DNA from: Linnemannia schmuckeri | Taxonomy: Eukaryota > Mortierellomycota > Mortierellomycetes > Mortierellales > Mortierellaceae | Direction of reading: 5' to 3' | Length of the DNA: 64,000 bases | NCBI GenBank assembly: GCA_029449235.1 | Contig: JANATG010000002.1 | Coordinates: 4,650,001 to 4,714,000, forward strand | Part shown: positions 35,326 through 46,529 of the stretch, one piece after another | Position numbering within the stretch: the stretch's first letter is position 1 | Layout: each line of letters starts with the position of its first letter | Notes under the pieces: model-generated | The model's database searches: none | Told to the model about the DNA's origin: nothing | Seen by the model: only the letters and a program-made list of their open reading frames with translations | Program-made: the position numbers and the translations under genes

Positions 35326-36548
35326 ACAGGAAATAGTGGGCATAAGGACACACTAATAAACAACTTTGTGACCATCCACTATATCATCCTCCTTGGTGGC
35401 GTATTTTATATTTTGAACACTCAACCTTGACAAGCCCCGATAGATGGGTGTTACTTTTTCAACAATCGAGCTGCAACCAGAGGCAATGAATCATGAGAAA
35501 TCGTTGCTGTTGTTGTCGTTCGTTATCGTCACCATGTATCCAGTTTATGTTTTCTGCTGCTGTTCTGCGGCAGATTCTCTCAATATCGTCCTTCCCCCCC
35601 CCTTTTTTTTTTTTTTTTCTATTTTCGACTGCGCCCTCATTCGCTCCCTCTTGCGCCATGGTTGAGTTCAAGAATACACACACTGTGAGTCTGATCGAGA
35701 TATCGTCATAGAGACTGCATATGCTATGGTAAGAAGGAAGAAAAAGAGAAAAAGTCCAAGACGGTATCCTGCGGATGAGGCAGTGTTTTAATCTTGGATG
35801 AATGGTGCTACAAACAACATCATTGAGAGGAGAGAGCCAGTCCTCCCCCCCTTTTTTTTTCGAGGGACATTTAACAGATGTTCGATGGATGTTTGCCACC
35901 GTACACCACATAAATCACGTGGTACATATGGCACAAGCGAGAGTAAAAGGAGGCGAAGTCGAGTCGAAAGTTGCAGTCCAAGGTTGAGTCCACTGTCCAT
36001 GCCTGTCCATGTCCCAGCTATGTCCCATCAAACGGCAAAAACGACAACAGCTAGCCAAGCAAGCAAACCCAAGAATCAAAATTTCGTCCGAAGCGCTTTA
36101 ATCCCTGTCAGTCCCGCGAGACACCCTCCTACTACCCCTTTGGACTCCCTCTTTTCCACATCGGACAAAAATCAGAACACACATAAAAATAAGGCGAGCT
36201 CCCGCAAGACCTTCGCCTTTTTTCCTTCTTTCTTCCCTTCTCTTCCTTTTTCCTCTCTAACAACTTATCCCTTCTCTCTTTTGCATATTACTCCTCCTCC
36301 ATTCATCCGCACTCCCACTCACACTTCTCACTCTTCACTTTTCTTTACTCCCTTCTCATCCTCCTTCCATCAAATAAGAGCTAACTCACTCTAGCACCCC
36401 CTAACCCTCCATTACTTCTTACTTGTGTCGCGCATTGACCAACCGCAGCAACTCACTCGGACAAGTCAAAATCATCACCTCTTCCTTTTGTATCCATCAC
36501 TTTTTTTACAAACACAAACACACGCACACACACATACACACAACTGAC
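35326..36548. other. Intergenic between cyclophilin and Ariadne genes
   Basis: 1.2 kb. The open frames across it are low-complexity (Pro/Ser/Phe-rich) and lie over CT-rich leader sequence, so I do not call them genes. The stretch 36200-36540 is strongly pyrimidine-rich followed by CACACA, typical of a 5' UTR in this genome. Confidence 0.5.
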
Positions 36549-38986
36549 ATGAGTTCAGGAAGTCTTAGCGACGATGACTTTGCCGGTGAGTAATCACTTT
36601 CTCTCTCTGGACATATCTACCGAATAGAATGAACCTGAGAAAGAAACTCGACGCAGTCATAGACTCACGCACACTCACACCACCAATCCTAAAAAAGGAA
36701 CTTATTGTTCAGAAACCGTTTTTATCCCCTCGTCCTTGCCCTTCCCTCTTTCGCTGTTGTTACTTTCTACACCGCGTCTGTTCCGTTTTATTGACCATTG
36801 TTAACCCTTTCCTTATCCTTGTCGTATCGCTAGGCTCATCCGACTTTGAGGACGACTACTATGGCTCTGATGATGAAGGTTCCGGTACGTATCGCATCAT
36901 CTCCGTTGTCCCTCTTGGCGTGTGTATATAACAAAAAGTCAAAAAACATGTGTAGCATAAGAACAGGAGACAGCTGACGCCTTTTTTTTTTTTTTTTTAT
37001 TTTTTCATCTATTTTTTTCCCAATTGCATCCACCCCTCCCCTTTTCCATTGCCTCGCCGTGTCCCCCTTTTCTAAACAAACAGAGATGGACTTTGAGCAG
37101 ACAGAGGATATCGGCTTCTCGGACCTGACAGACGAAAAGGAGCGTAAAAAGGCTTACGAGGTCGATTTCAAGGTCGTGCCCCTCCCCGATATCATTTCAG
37201 CACAAGCCAATGCCTCGAATCATGTCGCCGGAATCCTCGACCTCTCAACTGAACAAGCCGCTGCGCTCCTCCGGTCCTTCAAGTGGAACAAGGAGCGACT
37301 CATTGAACGATACATGGAGAACCCTCAGGAAATCCTTGACCAGGCCGGCGTGGTCCTCGACAGCGACAAGATCACCATCACTCAGCGGCCGGCAGGCTTT
37401 CTCTGCGAGATTTGCTATGACGACAGCCCCGTCGGTGGTGCACTCGGTCTCAGCTGCGGGCATGTCTTCTGCCATGGCTGCTACGAACAGTACCTAACCC
37501 AAAAGATTAACGAGGAGGGAGAGTGCCGGAGGATTCTCTGCCCTGAGTCTGGATGCAGTGTCCTTGTCGACGAGGCCAATATCAAGCGCATCATCTCTCC
37601 ATCTACCCTCACAAAGTAAGTACTTAATTGCCTCTTTTGATCTTTTGATGGTAGCGATGGTGATAGCAGCAGGGTTGACCATGATGATGATGAAAGCAGG
37701 TTTTTTGGTATCAGGGGAATCGATGGCAGTAGGGGCCGGGTCTGCCATGCTGGTGATTAAAGCAAGTTTTTTTTTGGCTTTTGATGAAGCCGGGGTAGAG
37801 ACATAACTCCAAGTCATGTAAACTTGGATCTAATACATATGTCAAACCCATTATATGCCAACAAACATCTTTGCCACTTGTGTTACAACAACCTAATAGG
37901 TACAAACGGCTGCAGGACAAGGCCTATATTGCCGATCTGGATAACTTGCGCTGGTGCCCTGCACCCAACTGTGAAAACGCAGTCGAGTGCTGTCTTCCCC
38001 ATCAAAACTTTGACACTATCGTACCGACAGTCTCGTGTGCATGCGGTCACGACTTTTGCTTTGGATGTGGACTGGACAACCATCAGCCAGCGTCGTGCGG
38101 GTTGGTCAAGATGTGGCAAAAAAAGTGTGCAGACGACTCGGAGACGGCCAACTGGATTTCGGCCAACACCAAAGAGTGTGGCAAGTGCCAGTCGACGATC
38201 GAGAAGAACGGAGGATGCAATCACATGACGTGCCGCAAGTGTAAGTACGAGTTCTGCTGGGTCTGCATGGGACCTTGGTCTGAGCACGGCTCGAGCTGGT
38301 ACAACTGCAACCGCTTCGAGGAGAACAGCAGCGCTGACGCCCGTGATCAGCAAGCAAAGTCTCGCGCCTCCCTCGAGCGTTACCTCCACGTACGTATCTC
38401 GTATATTTGTGTAGTTTATGTGATTTATATGACAGTGTTGATAAGGGTGTTTGGTTCATCCGGATGGTCATATATGGATATAGCATACTAACTAACGCTT
38501 ATTCTGTTTTTTTCTTGGACATTTTTCAAATAGTACTACAACCGCTTCGCAAATCACGAGCAGTCGGCCAAGTTGGATCGGGACTTGTATATGAAGACAG
38601 AGAAGAAGATGGAAGAGATGCAGCGGACGAGTGAGCTGTCGTGGATTGAGGTGCAGTTCCTGAAGAAGGCGGTGGATGTGTTGACATCGTGCCGTATGAC
38701 ACTGCGCTGGACATATGCGTTCGCCTACTACTTGGTCAAGGACAACATTACGGAACTGTTTGAGGACAACCAGCGTGATCTAGAGGTTGCGGTTGAGGCG
38801 TTGAGTGAGTTGCTGGAGAAGCCGATTGAGAAGGAAAAGATTGCAGAGTTGCGCCAGCAGGTTCTCAACAAGACAGTGTATGTTGCTAGCCGACGGGAAG
38901 TGGTTCTCGATGACACTGCCAAGGGTCTGGTCGAGGGTCGCTGGAAGTACTTTTGCGAAGTGCCTTCTATTGTTGTTGGCAAGTAA
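36549..38986 (+). CDS. ARI1: RBR-type E3 ubiquitin ligase, Ariadne family
   Basis: RING-between-RING ubiquitin ligase of about 520 aa. Exons are 36549-36585, 36834-36884, 37084-37615, 37900-38389 and 38534-38986. The acidic N-terminus (DFEDDYYGSDDEGSEMDFE) is followed by a UBA-like segment (LSTEQAAALLRSFKWNKERLIERYMENP). RING1 begins CEICYDDSP and continues LSCGHVFCHGCYEQYL. The IBR domain has WCPAPNCENAV and CACGHDFCFGC. RING2 is ECGKCQSTIEKNGGCNHMTC followed by CKYEFCWVC; the catalytic Cys is the one in NGGCNHMTC. The C-terminal Ariadne helical domain runs YYNRFANHEQSAKLD to WKYFCEVPSIVVGK. All zinc ligands appear present, so it should be active with UbcH7-type E2s. The first two exons are short (37 and 51 nt). 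Confidence 0.96.
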
Positions 38987-40164
38987 AAGCCAACAACCTT
39001 CCTTGCTTCCATCTATTCCATTCTAGTCCAGAAACAACAGCAGCAACCACAACAAAGTAATCAACAAAAACAAAAACAATAAAAAACCCAGCATGTAAAC
39101 ATATCAAATATCAGCATGGACTGTACAACAACAAGCGCCAGTGGACAGTTTAGTTGACAATATATGGGCGTACACGTTCAGCTTGAGACAAACACACTGC
39201 AGATAAAGGAATCGATTCCTTACTGACTCCCAAGGCAACGCCCTCAGCACCCTCTCTCTTTTCTAACAAAAGAATATCTCCTCTGTCGACAACTCACTAT
39301 AGGCTTACATGATTACTCTGAGGCTGGCAGTGATTGTGGTAGTTGTATCTGCGTGTATTTTAACAGTCTGAATACTTACATCGTTGTTCACAAATGTTCT
39401 TTGACAGACTATTTTTGATCCTGAGAACAACAAAAAAAAAGGCTAAACGATCAGATAGCAACCAACTTCATCGTTTAGACACATCTGCACTTACCTACTC
39501 TTTCTGTCGCTCTCTCTTCTTCGTTCCTCTCTTTCAATAACTCTTTGTCACCTTCTCTCTCATTCAGCTGCAAAACATAAGCTTATTTCATTATTCTCAC
39601 GTTTTCATTCTTGTCGTATTGTGGTACAGCAAAGTGACACCATTGATCAAGAACAAAATCACTTCTTGCAAGAGAAATTAAGCTCCTAAGTTTATCCCCG
39701 CTCATGCCCCCTCTTGTTACAAACTGGGCATTGAAATGGGCGCATTCAGTTCAAGCAGAGGAAAGAAGGACAGCGCTGCGCTGAAAATCAAACACCGATG
39801 GAGAAATTAAACTGAGAAAAAAAGAAGGGAGAGTGAGAAAGGAGGCGGGCAAGAGATGACGGGGAGGGAGGGATTGCATGACAAAAAAGGTATGGATTGT
39901 ATACCGCCGGTTTGCCTTGATCTGTTTTTGTTATGAATGCTGGTTCAATATTTAATCTGATAACCTTTTTTTTTTTTTCTTTCACTCAATCAGATAGCGG
40001 TGATAATATTAGTGACTGTTGATATCCAATTGCAACCAACAACCTTCATAAAAAGCTCCCGTTTTCCCCCCTCTTTCTTTCTTTCTTTCTTTCTTGTCCT
40101 TCCCCCCTTCACGTCACACTTTCTCTCTCCTTCTTATTCACCTCTCCACTCTACCCCATATACT
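38987..40164. other. Intergenic between Ariadne and AIFM2-like genes
   Basis: 1.2 kb without a supported gene. CAACAACA-rich 3' UTR follows the Ariadne stop, with an AATAAA at 39079-39084. The 3' portion is a T/C-rich promoter and leader with a (CTTT)n run at about 40073-40095. Confidence 0.5.
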
Positions 40165-41662
40165 ATGACCGTCGTTACACCAAAGAAGAACATTGTCATC
40201 GTTGGCGGCTCCTGCGTCGGTAACTATTGTCGTCCTTCATATCCTCCTCGAGCTTTTGGGTGGAAAGACAAAGGTGCACTCTCACTAACTCCTATTCGCA
40301 CTTATCATTCACACTAAATAGCCATCGCTGCAGCACTCGAAGCCAAAAAGAGCTTGCCCTCGACACACCGTGTAATTATCATCGAAAAGCACTCCCACTT
40401 CCACTACATGTTTGCCTTCCCTCGTGCTTGTGTCATTGAAGGCTGGGAGAATGAGCTGTTTGTGCCCTACACCAACCTCTACGACTCTCCCGAGAAGGGT
40501 CAAGTCATCCAAGCCCTAGCCACCAACATTACCAAGACCCACGTGGAGATTGACAGACCTATCGAAGGATTCGGAACAAGCATTGAGTATGAGTACCTCA
40601 TCTATGCTACAGGAGCTCGTCACCCCGAGCCTGGGAACCTCAACGACCATGACACCAAGACGGGAGCGGTTCAGAGACTCAAAGAGGTGCAGGCCAAGAT
40701 CCGAAAGGCTACTAAGATTTTGCTCATCGGCGGCGGCGCTGTTGGGTTGGAATTGGCAGCAGAAATTCGAGAACACTTTCCTGAGAAGGAGGTTACGTTG
40801 GTCCATTCACGTGACCGATACATGCCTTCGTACAAGACCTCCATGCACGCGAAGACGGTTGCGATCCTGGCCGAGTTTGGGGTGCGCGAAATCCGAGGCG
40901 ACAGAGTGATTGTCCCTGAGGGTGGGTTCAAGGACGACTTTAAAATGATTAAGGTCGCCACTCGCGACGGCAAAGAAATCGAGTCTGACCTTCAGGTAAG
41001 TTGCCTTTGAAAGGGCGCAACTCCTTTTATTTGCGCCTATCATTCGAAGACGTGCATGCTAACCTGCCCATTTTTAATTTTTATTAATGTAGATTATGTG
41101 CACGGGAATGACACCTCAGAGTGACTTGCTGAGCAAGCTGTCGCCTCAGTCGATCAACCCCAAGAACCGTCTCGTCAAGACCAAGCCTTCTCTTCAGATT
41201 GTTGATGATGCCTTCCCCAACATCTTTACCGCTGGCGATGTCGCTGATCTCGAGGATATCAAGGTGCGTTTCGAGTCCTTGCTTTTATTCATACAACGCC
41301 AAGGAACAAAGACATAGGAAACGAGTGAAATACCATTGTCTAACAACTCTTTCCTTTTTCAATTTTCTTTGCAGACGGGTGGAGCGGCGTGGCGACAGGG
41401 AATTACGTGCATGAAGAACATTATCAATATGATCAGCAACCCCGAGACTCCATCGGCGAGCCTGACCCAGCATTCGCCCATGCCCCCACAGATTATGCTG
41501 TATTATGGTGTTGCCAGGGGACTGGCACAGCTCAAGATTTTCTTTATGTTCTGCACCTCGTGGAATTTCATTCTGAAGCGCTTCTTTAGCTACAATATCC
41601 ATGCCTCGCGTTCTTGGAGCTGGCTCGGCACACCCTTGTCCAAGGAGACCGCTGACAAGTAA
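40165..41662 (+). CDS. AIFM2/FSP1-like FAD-dependent NAD(P)H oxidoreductase
   Basis: Pyridine-nucleotide-disulfide-type flavoprotein of about 395 aa, exons 40165-40219, 40322-40995, 41093-41263 and 41375-41662. The FAD-binding Rossmann motif is split by the first intron: KNIVIVGGSCVAIAAALE. The active-site region HFHYMFAFPRACV and YLIYATGAR match the AIF-M2/FSP1 (AMID) subgroup. The NAD(P)H-binding motif is KILLIGGGAVGLELAAEI. The second FAD motif is FPNIFTAGDVAD. The C-terminus is hydrophobic and aromatic (GLAQLKIFFMFCTSWNFILK), probably a membrane-associating segment. Family members reduce ubiquinone or vitamin K, or act as alternative NADH dehydrogenases. No redox-active CxxxxC pair is seen. 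Quinone reductase is the best guess. Confidence 0.9.
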
Positions 41663-42142
41663 AGGGCTTTCTTGTAGGATACTTCTGACATGTCAGAAAT
41701 CAGGCTTGTCTTAGCTAGGGCACTTTTGACAACTCGACAAGTAGAGTGTCATTCTTATTGATTTTCTTCATTTTTACACAGTTAATCTTACTGCGACATA
41801 CTCTTCATTTCATACTCTCTTCTCTCCATACCATACTTCTACTTCAATACCATACTCTTCTTCTGCATTGCATATTTGTTGTTGCTGCTGATGGTTTGCT
41901 TATTGTTCGTGGTTATGCTTCTAGTTATATTTTTGTATTTTCTTTTTGTTGGTTTTTTGTTGATTTAGATTTACTTAGTGGGCATGTGCCTTTGTCCTAA
42001 GACTCAAGTATTCGCTCTCTAGTTTGCGCCATTGCCTCCTATAGAATTTCGATTTGAGAGAAGTAGAAAAGCAGATATGGTGAATAAGATATGCTCACAC
42101 ACACACAAAAGGAGGTGGAAGATCGACATCTTGTTTTCATTT
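41663..42142. other. Intergenic, 3' ends of AIFM2-like gene and La-module gene
   Basis: 480 bp, T-rich on the plus strand. It probably contains the unresolved C-terminal exon(s) of the minus-strand La-module gene near its right border. Nothing else is recognised. Confidence 0.4.
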
Positions 42143-43785
42143 CTAGGATCTCGTTTGCGATTCGTTGAACGATGAAATTGATCGCAACAAACAAAAGAGG
42201 ATTGATTGGGTAAACACATCAGCACCAACAAAAAAAAAAAAGCAATAAAAACGGAAGCCGTACATGGGCATGACACGGACAGAGTTGTTCCTCGAAAGGA
42301 TTCTGGAGGACATTTGGAGGCAGAGATCTCGAGATGGGAATTCAACATAGCAGAACCCTTGGAAGAAGCGAGTAGGTTTGTTGCCATAGGGTCGGATTAT
42401 AGTCTGGTTGTTGAGCGCTTGGTGGTCCATCGATTCCTGTGATGGATCGTCATTGGTGCTGGTATTGTCGTCGTCATTGTCCTCCTGACTGCTGCTGTCA
42501 TCGCTATCGGTGCTGTTATGAGAGGATGATGGCAGGTCAAGAGGTTCACCGGGGTAAGGGAGGAGAAGTTGTTGAAAGATGGCGGTCGGATCGTCCTCGT
42601 GACCTGAAATGTCGATATCGTCTACAAACAGCATCCGATCGACTGCCTCTGTTTCGTCAAATGGCCTGCATCGTCGCACCTGGCTGTGTTCTGGATGCAG
42701 CTATTATTTTGTCGTCATAGTCAAAGAAGAGATTAAGTTAGCTCCATTCTCCCTTTGTAGTTTTTTGTGAGAAAATCAAAACAAGAATGAAGCGTTAATA
42801 TACCTCGAGTCTGTCGACGGCGTCGTATTTGATGGCACGTCGCACTTGGGCCTCGTTCAGATCTTTGAGCTCGGGAATGGCTTCTTTCAGGTAGTCGATG
42901 AACACGTCTACGTTGTATCCGAGAGAGTGCAGGTGTTTAGAAACAATCTTAAAAAGAATGAGCATCGTTATTGTTATATATCTTGTATGGTATCAGTGTT
43001 AATGGTTAAGTGTGCGCGGGAGAAAATATGAAAAAAGGGTGCATGGCCATTGTGCTTGGATGAGAATGAACAGGTTAAGAATGCGTGGGAGTATGAAAAA
43101 AGAAAGTGCCTGGTTCCTGAAACTTGTTTATGACCCCAATAGTGAAACCTGGACCACGGGGTCGTCTGTCCGTTGTCCCTGCCACACTTTGACAAACGCA
43201 CATCTTCCAAATTCATTTTTCATACCCGCACATACATAGATGTACTGCCATGCATTCACACACTCGATACACATGCCCACTCGCACATACACCTCCCACC
43301 AATCGATGTCTCCATTACCAAAGAGAGCAGCAACAAAAGCAGCAGCAGCAAGAGCAGCGAACAAAAACAACAACAACAACAACAAAAAAAAAAAAAAAAA
43401 CGGCGAAACTAATAAACAATTTCCCAGGGGAGGAAACCGAGACCAAAGCATACTCACACACGCACACAAGACACACTTGCACACCCGCATAACACACTCA
43501 TAACACATATACGGCAGATATACACAGTCAGTTGACTGTGAACAAATAAAAAATCCAAACAAATAAAAAAAAAAAAAAAAAAAAGGAAAAGAGTGCAGTG
43601 CCCATCAGCAATAAGAGACAGAAGTGCGAGAATGAGGAGGAGAAGGGGGAATTACATTCGGTGCCGTTGGGTCCGACAGAATCGCGCAGTTGGGGTTCGA
43701 AGAGGATGTTGAGGTCGGAGAGGTGGTGGTTGATCAAGTTTGCGGCATGCTTGAGTCGCAGTCGACCCGATGGAACTACAGGCAT
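42143..43785 (-). CDS. La-module (LARP7/Pof8-like) RNA-binding protein, model incomplete
   Basis: At least three minus-strand exons. One is 43656-43785 (MPVVPSGRLRLKHAANLINH, then HLSDLNILFEPQLRD). One is 42804-42947 (IVSKHLHSLGYNVDVFIDYL, then NEAQVRRAIKYDAVDRLE). One starts at 42679 (VRRCRPFDETEAVDRMLFVDDI, then a Ser/Asp-rich insert, then RFFQGFCYVEF). The order helix, SDxNxxFxxxL, winged-helix ending in VRR, then RNP2-like LFVDDI and RNP1-like GFCYVEF matches a La motif followed by an RRM. The conserved La-motif Tyr residues are replaced (NHHL), so RNA 3'-end reading may differ. The junction between the first two exons is not in phase. A bridging exon near 43110-43200 with weak signals is possible. 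The 3' end is also unresolved: the frame runs open to 42143. LARP7/Pof8, a telomerase or 7SK-type partner, is a guess. Confidence 0.5.
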
Positions 43786-44691
43786 GATAGCTGTATGTGG
43801 TAGTATGAGAACGAGGGGAGAAGGAGAGAGAGAGTAAGAGGGCAAATGAGTGGTAATGGAAGGAGAGAAAGAAGAAGGAGTGAACGAGACGAAAGTGTAG
43901 TTGCTGGGTGGGTGCGATTGCGAGTGGTACGATATGAGACGAGTGAAAGAGAAGGAAGGTTGAAGGTTGAAGAGATGAAAAGGGGAAGGGTTAAAAAGAG
44001 AAAAAGAGAGGGAAAGCGAAGGAGGGAAGGAGAGTTCAAGAAGGGAAAATGACAGAGTAATAAATAGAAAAAAAGAAAAAAGAAGAGAAGGAAAAAGTTG
44101 TCCTGCTGGCCAATTCAATAGAAAAGAGATCGATGTGTTGTTGTTATTACCAGGGGGACGGAGAAGAGGAGGGATGGAAGGAGGAGGAGGAGAAGGAGAG
44201 GGAAGAAGGACGGAAGGAAGGAAGGAGGAGATTGACTGATTGACTGGATACGATTGGCTGGAGTATGGCTAGGGTGGGGCCATGATTGGCTGCGTAGGCA
44301 CAAGAGCAAGGTCTGGCCTGGCTGGTTGGTTGGATACGGTGCAATCTTGATTCTTCAATAGTTGTGTGTGTGGTGTGCGTTGGCTTGCAGCACCCATCAT
44401 CAATATCAGCAACATCAGCAACAATAGCAGGTAACAACAAACCTGCTCCTTTCGTTGCTCACTCGCTTCAATCAAATCGCTCATGTGTAAATTCCCTTAT
44501 TCAAGGGGCGCTTCGTTGCGCGCTCGAGTCGATGGTGATAAGTAATCTAAATCTCTCTCTGCTTTGCGTTGCCACTTGCCTATTCTGCACTGTATCTACT
44601 CCACAACCCACAACCAACCACATATACAGAAGAGAGACTCGTTCTTCTTCAGCTTCACACACAAAATTGCAGACACCATCTATGCCTCTTT

Positions 44692-44754
<63 letters not shown>

Positions 44755-44942
44755 CGTCTCTTTTCTTCGGTCCGGACAATCTTTCTTTCTTTTTTACTTT
44801 CTCTGTCCCGCTCTCTCCACTTTACTCTTCACTCCACTCCACTTTCACTTCCTACTACCCTTCTCCTCCCCTCTCCTCCTCGTTCATCACTTCACTTCAC
44901 TCCTCTCTCTCATTTTCTTCATTACAATAATCGGCAGACAAA
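43786..44942. promoter_or_regulatory. Divergent intergenic region with long purine and CT tracts
   Basis: 1.16 kb between the La-module gene and the membrane-protein gene. The left half is purine-rich (GGAAG/GAGAA), the right half CT-rich. A short minus-strand frame starting MSDLIEASEQRKEQ at about 44484 could be an upstream exon, but it does not join in phase with the exon at 43785. Confidence 0.4.
44694..44752. repeat. (CT)n microsatellite
   Basis: About 29 uninterrupted CT dinucleotides in the 5' leader of the gene at 44943. An open frame of Ser-Leu repeats across it is an artefact of the repeat. Confidence 0.95.
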
Positions 44943-46275
44943 ATGTCAATGAACTACAGAGACACCCACCTGGCACAACAACAGCAACATTTTCATACTG
45001 ACGACACTCGCATCGATAGACGCAACGGCGACGATACCCTCCACAGAATCGACATCGAGCCAGAACAAAGCTGCTGTAGCAAAATCATCGTCCTTTCCAC
45101 CATCGTCCTTTTCCTCTCCTTCCTCGCCTCATCCGTACCCAACTTACTCTCCAAACAACAACCCCCTCTTCCCCTCGTTGTTAAAGACACCGTACTCCCT
45201 AGCTCATCACCCTCATCTGTACAACAACACTTTGCACATGTGAACAACCAAAACAGCCACCAACACGACTCACACGACGCGACTGGAGGGGCTGCTGGTG
45301 GTAACAACCCTTGGGCTCATATGACTGTCGGAGGGCAACCAGACGCCAAGGCACAGCAGGACATTCCCACGCACCCTGCCTTTACTCAAGGTTCACTTTC
45401 CTTGACACATCCACCGCCAGCCTCTGCCTCTGCCTCAGCATTCTCATCATATCAGTCATCACAGGACCACCAGCGGCAACAACACCCGCCAAAGGACTCT
45501 CAACCGAAGCAAGGCTCGACAATCTGGCCCGTCGTTCAGGCTTCAGCATGGTTTGCTTATCGCGCTAGTCTCTGGTCTATGCGAACAAGCTACTTGGCTG
45601 TCCGGTCAGTCATCGCCAAACCATATTCGGTTGTAGCTGCATTGTTCGAGACTCCCTACATGATGATGAAGGAAATTTGTCTCGCCTTTCTCCCCGTCTA
45701 TTCATTCTTTACCATTGCGGCCGTCATTGGTATTCTTGTCGGAGGTATGTTGTACCTTCCTCAGTCCTCAAATGCTTTTGCGCTCATCTCTGTTTTTGGC
45801 ATACCATTTAGTGTCCAAGCTATCAATGTAGAGAGCATTATCAACATGATTACAATTGTTTTATCTTCCTTTTTTCTCTATCCCAGGGTCGGCAATGTGG
45901 ATTGCTCAGCTGTTGATCTCAGCAATTGGGGCTGACCAAGAGGCAACTTCCACGTCAACTCCACCTGGGTATTCACAATCAACCCCTGCGGCATATCGTA
46001 CCTCCCAACAATCCATCAGGACCTTCAACCAAGGGCAACAACGACAGCAGGAGCCATTATCGCGAGCAAATCCATCTGACAGACCGATCAGCCCTGCACC
46101 CATTCCAAGAGACTCCACCCTCAGCCGAGGCACCACCACCTTGCCGAGTCGTACTCCAGGAGCAACCACGCAAACAGCATCGGAGCAAGGCGTACGCAGA
46201 AGGCGCGAGATTTTGACGGACGATGACGATGATGATGAAGATGACGACGACGACAACGACTGGGATCGAGTCTAG
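44943..46275 (+). CDS. Unrecognised membrane protein with acidic C-terminus
   Basis: I do not recognise this family. Exons 44943-45744 and 45887-46275 join in frame (G|GG) to give 396 aa. The N-terminal 40 residues are polar (Gln/His/Asp-rich). Residues about 47-68 (KIIVLSTIVLFLSFLASSV) are a good membrane anchor. A roughly 120-residue Pro/Ser/Gln/His-rich linker follows. A hydrophobic block from about residue 195 contains an amphipathic Trp/Tyr/Arg-rich region (VVQASAWFAYRASLWSMRTS), then a second membrane segment (FLPVYSFFTIAAVIGILVGG). The intron falls exactly at the end of that segment. A third segment is SAMWIAQLLISAIGA. The tail is Pro/Ser/Thr-rich and ends in about 18 Asp/Glu residues plus WDRV. 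It is probably an ER or vesicle protein. Function unknown. Confidence 0.75.
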
Positions 46276-46529
46276 TTCCTCCCCTCATCTCATGCTTCTT
46301 TGCTTATCTTTTGATTGCTTGCTTGATTTCATTTATGCAAATAAAAATACAAAAAAAGTTGCAAATAATTGCTTTTGCCTTCTTCGCCCCACCCTTGCTT
46401 GAACCATAAAAACATGCGACAGTGTGACTGTGACTGTCCTTCGATTGTGCTGGCGTGATTTTGGCCACACCAGATTCGGTTCTAATTACAGTGCCTTCAC
46501 TTTCATCAAGACACTCACAACAGCGAACC

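Noticed and set aside
35798..36394. 198-codon plus-strand frame
   Set aside because: Low-complexity Ser/Pro/Phe over a pyrimidine-rich leader; no splice continuation and no domain.
43110..43216. Bridging exon for the La-module gene
   Set aside because: It restores phase only with a poor GTTTCA donor; left as a possibility, not annotated.
44564..44930. Frames rich in Ser-Leu repeats
   Set aside because: Produced by the (CT)n microsatellite in the leader of the 44943 gene.
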